A stretch of DNA of 64,000 nucleotides from Branchipolynoe longqiensis (taxonomy: Eukaryota; Annelida; Polychaeta; Phyllodocida; Polynoidae): contig CM059194.1 in NCBI GenBank assembly GCA_030323885.1, positions 29,925,367 through 29,989,366 of the forward strand. Reading direction: 5' to 3'. Position 1 is the first letter of the stretch. Each line of letters starts with the position of its first letter. The position numbers and the translations under genes are program-made. This document shows, in pieces, positions 1 through 11,896 of the stretch. Under the pieces are notes generated by a model, which was given only the letters and a program-made list of their open reading frames with translations, was not told the origin of the DNA and did no database searches.

Positions 1-260
1 CTAAATGCACATGGCATAAGATGTGCTGATTATATTGATGTCAATGCAATGCTGGATAAAAGATTAATATCTTAATTTATTAGATATATTTTTTTAGTTG
101 GTATTCTATGTTTCAAACAAGAGCTGAGATGATCTGAAACTAGCACATTTCATAGCTGCACCCAGTGTATTAGCATGTGCCATGTGCTTTTGGGGGGTAT
201 GTTTTGCTCTGATGCATCCCACAATGCACTGCGCCGCTGGAACCGTGATGTAGTCTATTA
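1..260 (-). mobile_element. TIR-A dispersed element, fragment cut by window edge
   Basis: The reverse complement of this stretch matches the left half of elements at 7417, 18677, 27759 and 51834. All share a terminus of the form AATAGACTACATCACGGTTC, a body containing 'gcattgtgggatgcatcaga', and an AT-rich part ending near 'gccatgtgcattta'. The terminus lies at about 236-260 (AACCGTGATGTAGTCTATT). The copy at 27759-28354 has the same terminus inverted at both ends, so the family is a non-autonomous element with terminal inverted repeats. No coding capacity is visible. Confidence 0.6.
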
Positions 261-261
261 C

Positions 262-1427
262 CAGAGAGCGTGTATATAAACAGATGAGAGGGACAACTCC
301 CATACTAGAGCATGTAACAGCTGCCGACTGTGGCGCTCCAAGTGGTGGTTGTTGAACAGCTTAAGCATATGGGCAAACCTCAAGGCATTTTCAATGGCAG
401 TGAGCAATCTTCATACAGAAAACATTAAATATCTCTAAAACTACAACACCTAGAAAACAAACTGATTGGAATACACATAGAAAACATGTTTACCAACGAG
501 ATTATATTAAATTGATATGGTTAGGCTTCTGGATTTCTATTAATTTTGAATAAAACTGACGTTTTTCACGACGCGTACGGCAAACTCAAGGCATTGTCAG
601 TGGCGGTGAGCAATCTTCATACAGAAAACGTTAAATATCTCTAAAACTACACCACATAGAAACAAACCGCTTGGAAGACATATAGAAAACATGTTTACCA
701 AAAGGATTATATTAAATTGATAAGGTTAGGCTTCTGGATTTCTATTAATTTTGAATAAAAACAAATGTTTTGCATTGAGTGTATCGGCAAACTCATGGCT
801 TGTTCAACACTAACCGCCAGGAACGCCACTGTAGCCTGTGTCAGAGAGCGTGTATATAAACAGATGAGAGGGACAACTCCCATACTAGAGCATGTAACAT
901 CTGCCGACTGTGGCGCTCCAAGTGGTGGTTGTTGAACAGCTTAAGCATATGGGCAAACCTCAAGGCATTTTCAATGGCAGTGAGCAATCTTCATCCAGAA
1001 AAAGTGAAATATCTCTAAAACTACACCACCTAGAAACAAACTGATTGGAATACACATAGAAAACATGTTTATCAACAAGATTATATTAAATTGATATGGT
1101 TAGGGTTCTGGATTTCTATTAATTTGGAATAAAACTGACGTTTTTCACTACGCGTACGGCAAACTCAAGGCATTGTCAATGGTCGTGTGCAATCTTCCTA
1201 CAGAAAAAGTGAAATATCTCTAAAACTACACCAAATAGAAACAAGCCGCTTAGTACACATATAGAAAACATGTTTACCAAAAGGATTATATTAAATCGAT
1301 AAGGTTAGGCTTCTGGATTTCTATTAATTTTGAATAAAAACAAATGTTTTGCACTACACGTATGGCAAACTCAAAGCTTGTTCAACACTAACCGCCAGGA
1401 ACGCCACCGTAGCCTGTGTTACCGATT
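262..1427. repeat. Tandem ~580 bp blocks, each with two ~200 bp repeat units
   Basis: Two blocks (about 262-841 and 842-1427) run head to tail. Each starts with a segment containing GTATATAAACAGATGAGAGG, then a stretch about 100 bp long, then two diverged ~200 bp units. The units carry 'aaggcattgtcaatgg', 'gagcaatcttcatacag', 'aaatatctctaaaactaca' and 'ttctattaattttgaataa'. The same ~200 bp unit recurs at 15.72-16.03, 16.19-16.32, 28.08-28.26, 30.80-31.11 and, inverted, 31.56-31.97 kb. The unit is therefore part of a mobile family and not a local satellite. No gene is seen. Confidence 0.65.
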
Positions 1428-1531
1428 TTCGCGGGAGTTGTCTCTCTCATCTGTTTATATACACGCTCTCTGCCTGTGTTACCGTTTTTCGCGGGAATTG
1501 TCCCTCTCATCTGTTTATATACACGCTCTCT
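1412..1531. repeat. 60 bp tandem duplication (two copies)
   Basis: 1412-1471 and 1472-1531 are near-identical 60 bp units running from CCTGTGTTACC to TACACGCTCTCTG. Their ends are the reverse complement of the GTGTATATAAACAGATGAGA segment at about 268 and 847, so the array closes with inverted copies of its own start. Confidence 0.75.
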
Positions 1532-1899
1532 GCTATTACCCACCACCGCTTATGAGTGACGACATGACACGCAGATCTGCAGGTCAGCATATTCCCTGTC
1601 GGCCATGATCAGAATCGGTGGGCAGATATCAGATAGCAGAGAGGTTAAAGGGATCCAGTGTCAGCGCCTCGGGTAGTTCTTATTAGCAGGTGGTGCTAAA
1701 TTAGTTTCTATTATATTTGAGACACTTGGCCGTATTTTTACTACAATAAAGTGTGATAACTTAATTCCACTTGATGACATCTGATCTACATATCAGTGAT
1801 TATCCTTATTTCTTACGTGTAATATTCCTTACTTATTCAATCTACTTCAGAGTGTGTGTATCACTTCACTGTATGTGCTTGCTTCATTAGAACGCATAA

Positions 1900-2254
1900 T
1901 TAAAGTTGCATAGTCCGATGGTTTTGAGTTTCTCTCATTTTCTGATATAAACATATTAGGTTGTTCATTATAATCTACCTTACTTTAGTTTGAAGTCACT
2001 TAATATTTTAAATCGCTAACTTTTGAGATATTTGAAATGGAAAAATGCTAAATTAATTTTGGCAAACTTGCCAAAAGTCTATCACCATAGGCTTCTACAG
2101 TAATAGGTTCTATTAATTGACTCAGTATCCCCTTATATGTGATGACAAATGTTTAATAAGTGCACCAGCATCTAAGTTAGATACGTAGAATCAAATCTAG
2201 ATAATTGTTTTGGTTTTGAAAATGTTATGTTTTTATCGGACTATGCAGCTTTAA
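1900..2254 (+). mobile_element. TTAA-flanked MITE, copy 1
   Basis: Non-autonomous element with inverted ends AGTTGCATAGTCCGATG and its complement near 2233-2250, bracketed by TTAA at both edges. It is about 355 bp, AT-rich and has no reading frame. Related copies lie at 6591-6942, 14744-15081 (inverted), 18060-18183 (right end only), 21831-22157 (inverted), 30284-30646, 41674-42029 and 54032-54363. TTAA target duplication is characteristic of piggyBac-type transposases, but family assignment is inference. Confidence 0.75.
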
Positions 2255-2636
2255 CCAAAACAGTCACTGACAAATTATGCATTTTCTAGTACATCTATAA
2301 TACAAAACGAACATGCTTACATGTTATAAATATTTCCAGATCTTCTGTTATCTACTTGCTGTTGTTGTTTGTGTATGTGTTTAAAGTAATTATTAGTTTA
2401 TTCTACTTATAGTGATTAAGTGCATGCACTTGTTTTCGCTGCTGTGCAGTACTGGTCATGATCCATACGGATCAATTTCCTTTTTCAATAATGTCTGCAT
2501 ACTTGTTCATGGTATGGTGTACATGTAAAATTAGGGAGTTCCCATCTTTGGTTTTCAAATTTAGGTTTTCATTTATATATTTTTTTGTATATAATCAACA
2601 TTTGTAATACCTTGTACCCATGCAATTAGTGTTTTA

Positions 2637-3363
2637 ATTCAAAACCAGACACAGAAAATTCGGGGTAATAAATTTATTAATCAGGCTTAATAAATTTGCA
2701 TACAGCCTTATAACCTGATAATGTTCAAGACATGACTTCAGCAAGCTTCTCTCAATAATACAATTGAGACTATTAGCTTTTAACTACTCTAAAGTTTCTC
2801 AGACAGTACAGCCTGACGTTAATATTTTTTAATATCATTACTTATGTGCAGGACAGGGAACCAAGAGATGTATGTTTTTTTTAATTGTTACTGATGTGCA
2901 GGTATTATTTATGACGGTTCTTTATCATATTATTCAGTTGATAATTCTACTAGAATGCAGGATTCTTTGATGAAGCTTGAAAATTGAAGACATGAGGCAA
3001 CAGCTACAGGCAGATCACGGTCACACGTTCATCTCACATCCGGCACACACACACATTTGAACTTTTATCACACACATTATCAGTTTCTCATAGGGTAGAT
3101 AAATGGGACCATAAGCTCTCATCCAAGTCTTATTGTTACCCACAAAAAGTAGTAAGGGAGGGTGGGAAGGAAAGAATTTCTTATATTCAGCGTCAGCGAT
3201 CCGTCGTCGTTGAAGTACAGGTAGGGAATGAATTTATGCTCTGAATCTTCTACCGGAAGTTACCTTTTGCCCCTAGCGACGCGCGCTAGGAATTGTCTCT
3301 ATGGTTATTCAGCATATCAAGCCCGTAGACAAGATTTTGAATTACGCATGTTACCGGCAACAT
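2637..3363 (+). repeat. Dispersed ~650-700 bp repeat (AACCAGACACAGA family), copy 1
   Basis: It begins 'aaaaccagacacagaaaatt', continues through 'tttattaatcaggc' and 'gacatgaggcaacagcta', and ends at 'gcatgttaccggcaacatg'. Two relatives are 38924-39570 (uninterrupted) and 29214-31424 (broken by two later insertions). The class is unknown: I see neither terminal inverted repeats nor coding sequence. The remaining 2255-2636 holds nothing I recognise. Confidence 0.55.
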
Positions 3364-3493
3364 GATTAATCTAGATATACTATGTTTGTTTGAGTGTGCT
3401 TTTTTAGGGGCACATCTGAAGGTTATGCTTGTGCCTAATTTGTACAGGTTTCAGGTACTCCATTTTCTTTTGTTGCTGTTTTCAGCTCATTTC

Positions 3494-3830
3494 GCCGAAT
3501 CGGTAGAGCGCAGGCTTTCCATGTGACCGATCAGGAGCCTGATTCCCGGTCGAGTCAAACCAATGATGTACAAAATTGATACTTGTCACTAGCCTGGCGC
3601 TCGGTATTACTAGGAGAGGGCAAGGACTGGTTAGCTCAGTCCTATGATAATGTGACTGAGTGGGAAATCAGGTTATGGTATCGGTGGCCTGGTCTCCCAG
3701 TGGGGCAGTAGCCTGCTATAAAGTCACCATGAATGCGCACTGTCACAAGTTGTACCCATCCTGATATGACCGTAAATGTTGGTAGGACATAAACCGAAAC
3801 AAACAAATAAAACTGTTGTTTCATTTCAGC
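3494..3830 (+). mobile_element. tRNA-derived SINE, copy 1
   Basis: A tRNA-like head has a pol III A box (ATCGGTAGAGCG) and a B-box-like GGTCGAGTC. It is followed by a conserved central body (GATACTTGTCAC, GTGACTGAGTGGGA, CACTGTCACAAGT, CCTGATATGACC) and a tail reading GGTAGGACATAAAC. The same body recurs at 6943-7252, 18184-18500, 43137-43375, 46329-46625 and, on the minus strand, 19405-19575, 48719-49074 and 49180-49345. Confidence 0.8.
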
Positions 3831-4162
3831 GCCGTCTAAAAACGTGTGCCTGGCGGCGTGTGGCGAGCGGTTCCCCCAGCTGGGCATTGAGTGGATCTAC
3901 CCATGATGGCTAGATTTCGGAATGTGAGGTGTTCACGTGTGCGACGGTAACCACGGCGCAACTACAGTCAAAACAAGGCCGACGAAAAGGATGCAAACAT
4001 TAGAGACAATAAATAAATAAATAAAAGCTGCACAATGAAGTTCTGTTTGTGTTGTATTGTGGTTCATTCCAGGTGTTGGAAATTCTGTCAATTCCATTTA
4101 ATCCTGTCTACTACTTATCCACGACTTATATCTGGTTCTGATTGGTTGATTTTCACATCTAT

Positions 4163-4757
4163 AGCCATGTTCACACGGGCCAAAATGTGAAGCGAATTAG
4201 ACAAATCGAATCAGGTGAGTCGAATTAGCGGCCCGTTCACACGGGCAGTACTTGGGCCGGAAATCGAAATCTGCGCATGAGCAAGTCCAGACTAACCAGC
4301 GCCAGTTTGGGTTCGTCGACGTCGGCCGAGAGAGTGTGGGTTCGACCTAGATATGTATGGATTGAATCGTATTGGTTTGGAACGGTCAAAACTTCTGCTG
4401 GACAGTGAAACCCTAAAAATAAATGATGAACAAAATATCTGTGCATAGATAGCGGTTTCATTAATTAAATTATATAATATGCACTTTTGATCGACCGGAA
4501 AGTCAACAAACTAAGGTGTCGACTGCGCATGCGTGTGAGGTGCTTAATCCGCCTCAGTGCGTTCACACGGACAAAATAAATCGATTCACAGAAATCGCCT
4601 CACGTAAACTACCTCGAGAGGTGGTTTACAGAATGCGCATCACAGAAATCGATTCAGCCCTAATTCGACTCAGACACCCGTTCACACGGGAAATGTGCAT
4701 CGAACTAGGCAAGTCGCTTTCTACGAATCAATTTACATTCCCCGTGTGAACACGGCT
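4163..4757 (+). mobile_element. Foldback MITE-G, copy 1
   Basis: The ends are inverted versions of AGCCATGTTCACACGG. The subterminal regions are also mutually complementary, with degenerate TCGATTC/GAATCGA motifs. The core contains 'gcgcatgagcaagtccag' and 'gtgtgggttcgacctaga'. The same organisation is seen at 25839, 28652, 39751, 40505, 51987 and, with extra sequence, 16529. 3840-4162 has no recognised feature. Confidence 0.75.
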
Positions 4758-4944
4758 TTAGATTAACATACATTTATATATGAATTATGAACGAAAAAAG
4801 CAATACAGTTGTAGGCATACAGGGCTGCTGAACAATCCTATAGAAAAGTGTTGGATGGACATAATAACATGAATTCACCAATTTATTATGTTAACATTTC
4901 TAAATAAAAAATAGATATGCCTACTATCGTGTATCCTTGTCGGG

Positions 4945-5175
4945 GACTGTGGGATGGACATGTATTTTGGAGTGATCAAAGTGGAGGCAGGGTTGGTTTC
5001 AAGATGGAGGATGAAGGATGAAGTTGACGTGGGACCCGGCAGGGCAGAGGCGGGTCACTTGATCGTGGATGCCGCAGTGAGCGGAGAATAAAGACAACTG
5101 TGAAGCAAGCGTACTCGTTCTCCTGCTTGCTTGGGGGGTATACCGTGTGAGGGTCAAGTTCCGGGTGGCCAACAA
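4945..5175 (+). mobile_element. Possible solo LTR (weak)
   Basis: The segment starts TGTGGGATGG and holds an AATAAA signal at about 5090, followed by a GC-richer tail. It is followed by GGTGGCCAACAAAGGGGCCC, which could be a primer-binding-site-like stretch. This resembles a U3-R-U5 layout, but there is no second copy, target duplication or internal coding region, so it may be chance. Confidence 0.2.
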
Positions 5176-6590
5176 AGGGGCCCCATCACATTAGCATTAT
5201 CTCCCAGTTCATCAATACATGCTAAAATAGACATAGGCCTACTGCGTGCTAGAAACAGGACCTGCACAGCTTTTCAGTTTATTCACACCAAAGCACTTTT
5301 TGCTGGGATTTACATGTGGTCCTCATTCACCCCTCCTCGGAGTGGGGATGGATAGTTTATCTAGATTCACCACTACTAGAGATGAATATTGTATATAGAT
5401 GTACCCATAACTTAGTTAGTAGTTAGGCCTACTCCCACAGCATGGTCTCCAGGACCCGGCTGCTAAACAACCATAGGCCTATGGAAAAATTGCCAGGAAA
5501 ATGGGTTATGGATATAACCTCATGAATCTGCAATCTAAGGTACGAAATGAATAGTTCAAATGTTTACCTATTGTAGCCCGTCACTTTTGGGGTGAATAAT
5601 TTATTAAATAATGTAGATTAATAGACTTTAAAAGTCGAATTGAGAGTATTCCTGGCCACGATCTTAGGTTGCTGTGTTGGGTAGATTTTTATTTTTGCAT
5701 TCTTAGATTCCATCAACTGTACTTAAAAATTGATTGATTGATGGTTGCTTTACGCCGGGTCGGCATTATAGGCCATATTCATGGCGAGAAATGTTTGTAT
5801 TTTGTTCAAACCATCGCTTTGACAATCAATTATGTGCCAATAAGCACTCATTAAATTAAAAAGCTCACAATTATATATTTGTGGGCATGGGAAAGAAATT
5901 CCCGTGAAAAAAGTGTTATTAATAATTGATTTATTTAGTAAACTATATCAGGTGGTACAGACCAGCTGCCCTCAAAAAGGCTCAAATGTTTTCTTGTTTT
6001 ACTTTAGTAAAAAGGTCATGCATACTGTCTCCAGTGTAAAATTGTTGGCACAGGGCAAACAAATCAACACAGCTTAGTCAAATGTGTTTGAGTGTCAGCG
6101 GGGACTAACACCCAATACATTCAGGGGGAGGGTCCCCCTTGAGCAGAAAAGTATGTGTAAGCCACAAGTGTCAATACGGGGGCGGCTAAAGACCACTTGG
6201 TCCCACCGACCTCCCGCATGAGACCGTGGTGATTTTCCACAGATGGTTCAATTTCTTCAAAATTATGAATGTTTTCATCCCACCCATTTAGATTTTAAGT
6301 GGGTGGCTATTAGTGGTTTCAGATCAGAGTGAGGCATCAGACACGGTTCAAAATCACAATTCAGGGCCTTCTTCGCAGCCCGATCAGCTAGTTTGTTTCA
6401 TTGTATGCCAGCATGGCTAGGCACTCAGCACAGGTGGATGTCATACCCATCTGTTGCCAGAAATAGATAAACACTGGATCCTGAAAGCAGGAGCTCCATA
6501 TATTATTATGGTTGATTCATAACAAAGCATGATATGTCTAAATCCGTCCAAAAACTGCAGTCTCCATTTACCCCTACTGGGCGCGGTCGC
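5176..6590. other. No gene recognised
   Basis: AT-rich sequence with short frames only. Nothing in it matched a family I recognise or another part of the window clearly. Confidence 0.5.
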
Positions 6591-6942
6591 TTAAAGTTGC
6601 ATAGTCTGATGGTTTTGAGTTTCTGTCATTTTCTGAGATAAATATATTAGGTTGATGGTTATGATCCACCTTCCTTTAGTTTGAAGTAACTTTTATTTTG
6701 AATGGCTAACCTTTGAGATATTTGAAGTGCAAACTTGCCAAATTAATTTTGGCAAGCACACCAAAACTCTGACACCATAGGCTTCTGCAGAAACATCTAT
6801 TAAATTGCCCCAGTATTTCCTTATATGTGGCAACAAATATTTAATAAGTGCAATAGTATCTAAGTTAGATAGGTAGAATCAAATATAGATAATTGTTTTG
6901 GTTTTGAAAATTTCATGTTTCCATCGGAGAATGCAGCTTTAA
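6591..6942 (+). mobile_element. TTAA-flanked MITE, copy 2
   Basis: The left end is TTAA followed by AGTTGCATAGTCTGATGG; the right end is CATCGGAGAATGCAGCT followed by TTAA. It abuts the SINE head at 6943, so the MITE appears to have inserted in the tRNA-like head. Confidence 0.75.
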
Positions 6943-7960
6943 TCGGTAAGCACGGGCCTCGCATGCGGAAGGTTGGGAGTTCGGTTTCTTGTCGAGTCAA
7001 ACCAATGACTTTAAACTTGATACTTGTCACTTCCTAGCCTGACGTTTGGCATTAATAGGATAGGGCAAGGGCTGGTTAGCTCAGTGTCAGGATAATGTTA
7101 CTGAGTGGGATACTGAGTTATGGTGCTGGCAGCCTGATTTCCCAGTGGGGCAGCACTATAAAGTTGCCATGAGTATGAACTGTCACAAGTCGGTATCTGT
7201 CCTGATATGACCTCAGATGATCATGTTGCCAGGACATAAGAATCAACCAACTAACCATTTACCCGTACTGGCCATAGGCCTTACTATGGGTAGGTATGAA
7301 TATCCAACATTTTTTCTAAAGGATATTTTAACAACTCATGGAATGTCGGGCTTTGGGAGAGGATGCACACATTGACTAGTGAGTACGATATATATGCAGC
7401 TGCTTCACTCAGGCTTAATAGATTACATCACCATTCCAGCGGAGGGGTGCATTGTGGGATGCGTGGAAGAAAAACAATCCCGTGAGAAGCACATGGCACA
7501 TGCTAATACAATGGGTGCAGCTATGAAATGTGCTAGTTTCAGCTCATGTCAGCTCTTGTTTGGAACAGAGAGTGCCAACAAAAAATATATATATATAATA
7601 TATTAAGATATGAATCTTTTATCCAGCATTGCAGTTACATCAATATAATCAGCATGTCTTATGCCATGTGCATTTAAATTTAGACAATTTTGGGCACTCA
7701 GACTAGTGTTAGAGCCATAGCCAGAGTCAGTTTTACTTATTTTATTCATGTTTTTATTTATATCCTATGGTTAATGACATATGTAGAACTAGAAAATGAC
7801 TAGGGTTAATCAGATATTGGTTATATATTCCTCTGAAACAAGTGTATGTTGACACATTTGGCATTTTAATATTTAGAACAAGAATTAATAATGGTGATGT
7901 GGATATCAGCATTAAAGTTACTGATTGTTTTGTGTGGAATTGTATGTTTCTAAGCTCAAA
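6816..7960 (+). repeat. ~1.1 kb duplicated segment, copy 1
   Basis: This segment matches 18060-19157 almost base for base. It includes the right end of a TTAA MITE, a SINE (6943-7252 here) and the left part of a TIR-A element (from 7417). Copy 2 lacks the AT-rich stretch around 7577-7622 and has about 25 extra bases near 18546-18570. The match stops at 'gtgtggaattg'. Because several unrelated repeats are duplicated in the same order, this is a segmental duplication and not independent insertions. Confidence 0.8.
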
Positions 7961-8409
7961 ATGTTTAACTATGGCTAGTTTTGTCTTAGATATATTCATC
8001 AGATCATTATATTGCATGTCTCCATGCATGTTTAGGCCAAATTATTGTGGTAATTGGCCACGAGGGCGAGTCGCTACTAGGTGTCGCCTCGGTAGAGCTT
8101 TCATCACTTTTAGGTAAGCTATCGAGAGAGCAAGACATCTACAGGAGCAGCTCCCACCACCAGGTGGGCAGGGAGGGACCGGGGGATCAATGGGATCTCC
8201 CCACAAAGTGGGAGGAGAATTTATTCTACCTCTAGCTCGGCAGCCATGGGTCTGCCTGCACAAACCCCCACACACACCCAACTCCCCAGGCCGGGCCGGT
8301 TACAAGGGACGCATGACCCAGAGGTCACCCTGTCTAACTGCGCACCACGGGTGCCAAGTCCAGTGACACAGAGTTCACGGGAGGGGGCACTTGACCCCCG
8401 TGGGACCAG

Positions 8410-8874
8410 ATGAGCGGAGTGCGGCTCGGAACTGGCCCCAAAGCCACAGTGCAATTAAAAATAGCCAAACAGTTATTATCTAACCGAGAGAGCAGCAGAA
8501 GACACTCCTGCTCACGACATGGCATGGAGGCACTCCACAAGACAAGGCTCAACCCAGAGATTGTGCAGACCCTACAGCAGAGGGTGAAGGACACTGATGC
8601 AGCGATGGCGGGCGCACGGTGGGGAGTGCAGTTTGCAGCCAGACCCATAGCCCGGACCCTGGATGGGATCGAAACGGGCAAGCCACTAGAAACCAAGGAG
8701 ATGGTGGGAGAGGTGGTGTACGCACTGAAAATAATGGTGCGTACAAGCAACGTGCTCATAGCCATGAGATGTGACAACGTACACCCGGCACTGCTCAACC
8801 AAATTAAGCCAATGGCCAAGAAAGACGGAAGCCAGGGCTTCCATTACCACCTAGGGGAGGACCTGATGGCGTAG
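8410..8874 (+). pseudogene. DIRS-like gag-type ORF1 fragment
   Basis: A 154-residue open frame upstream of a DIRS-like pol. It has no recognisable enzyme motif. Its position and basic, helix-prone composition fit the gag-like ORF1 of YR retroelements, as does the Arg/Gly-rich frame (8909-9172) just downstream. The intact element in this window at 33383-34733 shows the same order of a long ORF1 followed by an RG-rich tail. I infer the identity from context, not from a domain. Confidence 0.45.
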
Positions 8875-9164
8875 GTGACCACATTGGAGTCCTCCAATAA
8901 AACGGCACATGCAATCATTAGGTCACAATCAGCCAGACCATACCATAACAACCAGCGCCACAGCAAAGAAATCAGCTACCAGGAAAACTTCAAAGGCGGC
9001 CATGACTGAGGCAGGAGGAGCGACAGTACCAAAACTGAGGCAGGAGGAGCGACAGTACCTCCACCACCAAAACGGGACAGGGTCGACACGCCCACCGCGA
9101 GGGGGGCGGGCTGCGGCACACAGCACTTCAAAAACCACAACAGTCGCCAGTAAAGACCCCAAAT

Positions 9165-10387
9165 GTGAGTAAACAAGTTCAGACTTTCTTAGCTGGTGTG
9201 GTGACTGCAAATGCAGGGGAGTGGGAGAGTATAACTGACAACAACTGGGTCAGAAGCATGGTGAAAGGAATACAAATTGAGCCACAAAACCTACCACGAC
9301 AAGGTAGTACTCCCAGCTCAGACAAAAAAGGGGAGAATGAATTACTGAAGGGAAGATACAGGAAATGATGGACCAAAAGGTGATATAACCTGCAGAGGAG
9401 TGGGGCAGAATGTTTGTCTCACACCTTTTCTTAAGGCCCAAAAAGGATGGGGACCACAGACCTACACTAAACCTTTCAAAGCTAAATGAACACGTGGTCT
9501 ACAGACATTTCAAGATGGACCAGTTATGTAATGTGATGCAACTCATGCACAAGGGCGCCTGGGTAGCTGGCATAGACATATCGCAGGCGTACCACAGTTT
9601 GGAAATTGCTACAGCAGACAGGGACTTGGAAATTGCTACAGCAGACAGGGGTGAAAGGTATAGGTTTCGGCTGCTACCCAATGGCCTGAGGTCAGGACCG
9701 AGAATGTTCACAAAAATTATGAGAGCGGTTATGAGCCACCTACGCATGGTACATAATATACTACTATGCTTCTACATCGACAATACGATCATAATAGGTA
9801 GGACTGAGGGGGATGTCGAGTGGGCAGTTAAGAAAACACTATAGAGAGTTTTAGAGAACTCTGTGCTAGAGCCCACTGAGGACCTACTTTTTCTAGGATT
9901 CAAGAAGGGGGAGGAACTGAAGGCGTTCATTAAGGAGGTACTAGAAAAAGAAAACTTAACGACAAAACTACTAGCCACACTACTGGGGAGACTGGTGGCT
10001 ACAGACCCGGGAAACAGCTGGGCAAGAATCAGAACAAAAGCTATAGCAAGGGCCCAGGAGCGTGCGGGAGTGCCTCAACGGTTGGCAGAACCAGCTGTTT
10101 TCACGACAACAAGGAAACCACACGTGCAGGCATCACAAGACACGCTGATGAGATATGTCAAAACAACACTGGTGGAGGCAGGGGTGGATATACCTGCGGA
10201 CATGCCACAACACACACCATATACCTGCGGACATGCCACAACAAGTTTGGCGGCAAGGAGACAAGTCCCACTGGCCACCATCCTGCAGTCAGCAGGATCG
10301 TCAGGAGAAGGGACATTCCAAAGGTTCTACAACTGGCCAGTAAATGACACTACAAAAGTAACTGACCTGATCCCAATTATATACTAA
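9165..10387 (+). pseudogene. DIRS-like pol remnant: RT fused by deletion to YR tail
   Basis: 9165-9368 carries a conserved pre-RT segment (NWVRSMVKGIQIEPQNLP). 9410-9844 carries RT blocks: RPKKDGDHRPTLNLSKLN, VAGIDISQAYHSL, LLPNGLRSGPRMFT and FYIDNTI. The second catalytic Asp of the usual Y-x-D-D motif is Asn here. An in-frame TAG (9842-9844) precedes the RT thumb (LLATLLGRLVATD). At about residue 50 of the next frame the sequence jumps to a recombinase C-terminus (VPLATILQSAGSSGEG, FQRFYNW). RNase H is deleted and the recombinase H-x-x-R box is degraded to HATT. A 9-codon in-frame duplication (LEIATADR twice) lies at 9599-9650. Confidence 0.75.
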
Positions 10388-10390
10388 GAC

Positions 10391-10752
10391 CCTATAATAC
10401 TAAGATGGCTCACTCCCTATCTCTCCCATGGTAATGTAAATTTTGCAGTGCCACTGTGTGGTGGGTTTGATCAGCCCGGCTGCTGGTTGGTGTTTCACAT
10501 GTAAACACATACAATTATATTATACATGAGCTAGGTAAGTATGAATACACATCAATATGAAATTGCTATGAACAAATACACATCATCATCAGCATCGCCA
10601 TCATCACACATCTTTCACATTCATATATACATTTATACATATAATATAGCACCTGTTTAAGCAAGAGAACAGCCAGTGCACCAAGTGGTGGGTTTGATCA
10701 TATTGATTACACAGTACAGTCTGAGTGAGCCGTCTTAGTATTATATGGTCTT
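10391..10752. repeat. Inverted repeat flanking ~300 bp
   Basis: ATAATACTAAGATGGCTCACTC near 10395 is the inverse of GAGTGAGCCGTCTTAGTATTAT near 10722. The two also share an internal 'gtggtgggtttgatca' in direct orientation (about 10458 and 10683). The pair lies just after the recombinase remnant, where DIRS elements carry terminal or internal complementary sequences. It could equally be a small MITE. Confidence 0.5.
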
Positions 10753-10848
10753 TGGTATATAAATAGCGAATGGTAAACAGGAAGTGTGAACACTTATTTG
10801 TCTCTCATTTTTGCTTGAGTGCAAGTAAATGAGCAACACATGGAATAA

Positions 10849-11740
10849 TTAGTAGCATGTGGTGAATAAGGGGTCAAATTTCCCTGGATCATCAGCCCAT
10901 GCTTTTTCTAATCTGTTCTTGAATGACTTAATTGACTCGGCATCAATAACATTTTGTGGGAGACTGTTCCATATATTTATGATCCTGTTTGAGAAACTGC
11001 GTTGCCTTAACTTTGAAATGGCTCTGGGTTCTACTAGTTTGAGAGTATGGCCCCGACTGGCTTCTCTTTTATTCAAGGTGAAAAGTTGGTTCATATCTAT
11101 TTCATCAAAACCTTTTATAATTTTAAATACTTCAATTATGTCACTTCTTTTCCTTCTGTAGGAACGGGTAGGAAGTTTCAATTCCCTAAGCCTTTGTTCA
11201 TAGGGTAAGTCCTTTATAACTGCAACTAATTTTGTTGCACGTCTCTGAACCTTTTCGATCTCCAGAATATCTTTCCGAAAAATTTGTGGACAGTATTCCA
11301 AAATTGGCCTAACAAGAGACTTAAATAGAATGAGAAAATTCTTCTTGTTGAGGCATTGGAAAGTTCTTTTAATTATTCCTACTCTCTGGTTAGCATTTGA
11401 GATGATAGTGTTTCTGAAAGGAGAGTTGGGAGTCGAAGCTTACGCCCAAGTCCTTTTCATAGCTGTCTTGTTGCAGGACAGTGTTCTTCATATTTTAGGC
11501 ATAATGAGAATTATTTTTCCCGTAATGAATAATTTTGCACTTCTTTTCATTGAAGGGCACTTGCCATTTCTCGGACCATTGTGCGAGTTTCAGAATATCC
11601 TCTTGCAAGAGATTTTTATCTCTTACATCTTTTATTGCTCGAAAGACCTTTGTGTCATCCGCAAATATTTTTAGGTTTGATGAGACACTGCCTGGCAGGT
11701 CATTTATAAATATTATAAATATATAGGAGCAGGGCTGAGA
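10849..11740 (-). pseudogene. LINE reverse-transcriptase C-terminal fragment
   Basis: The 10849-11301 frame encodes a typical non-LTR ORF2 tail: MEYCPQIFRKDILEIEKVQRR, then YEQRLRELKLPT, YRRKRSDIIEVFKI, and NRIINIWNSLP with KSFKNRLEKAW. Upstream on the same strand, broken frames continue with LKIFADDTKVF-like and QWSEKWQVPFNEKK-like segments to about 11740. The insertion is 5' truncated and frame-shifted. The class is CR1/L2/Jockey-like; I cannot separate these by eye. It sits inside the DIRS-like element on the opposite strand, so it inserted later. Confidence 0.75.
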
Positions 11741-11896
11741 GCCAGCAGCCAGAAAGGCTGGGGTAGTTCATAGTGCAACCAAGGTAGTCACAAAGGTAGA
11801 AGGAGAGAATGTGAACAAACAAGACCAGAGAAAAATAAAAAAGCCTGAAACCAAAATGTATAGAAGAGTTATTTTTCATAAAGATTGCAAATAAAA

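Noticed and set aside
4237..4461. Short protein conserved in several MITE-G copies
   Set aside because: Frames differ between copies and carry stops; DNA-level conservation of the MITE core explains the similarity.
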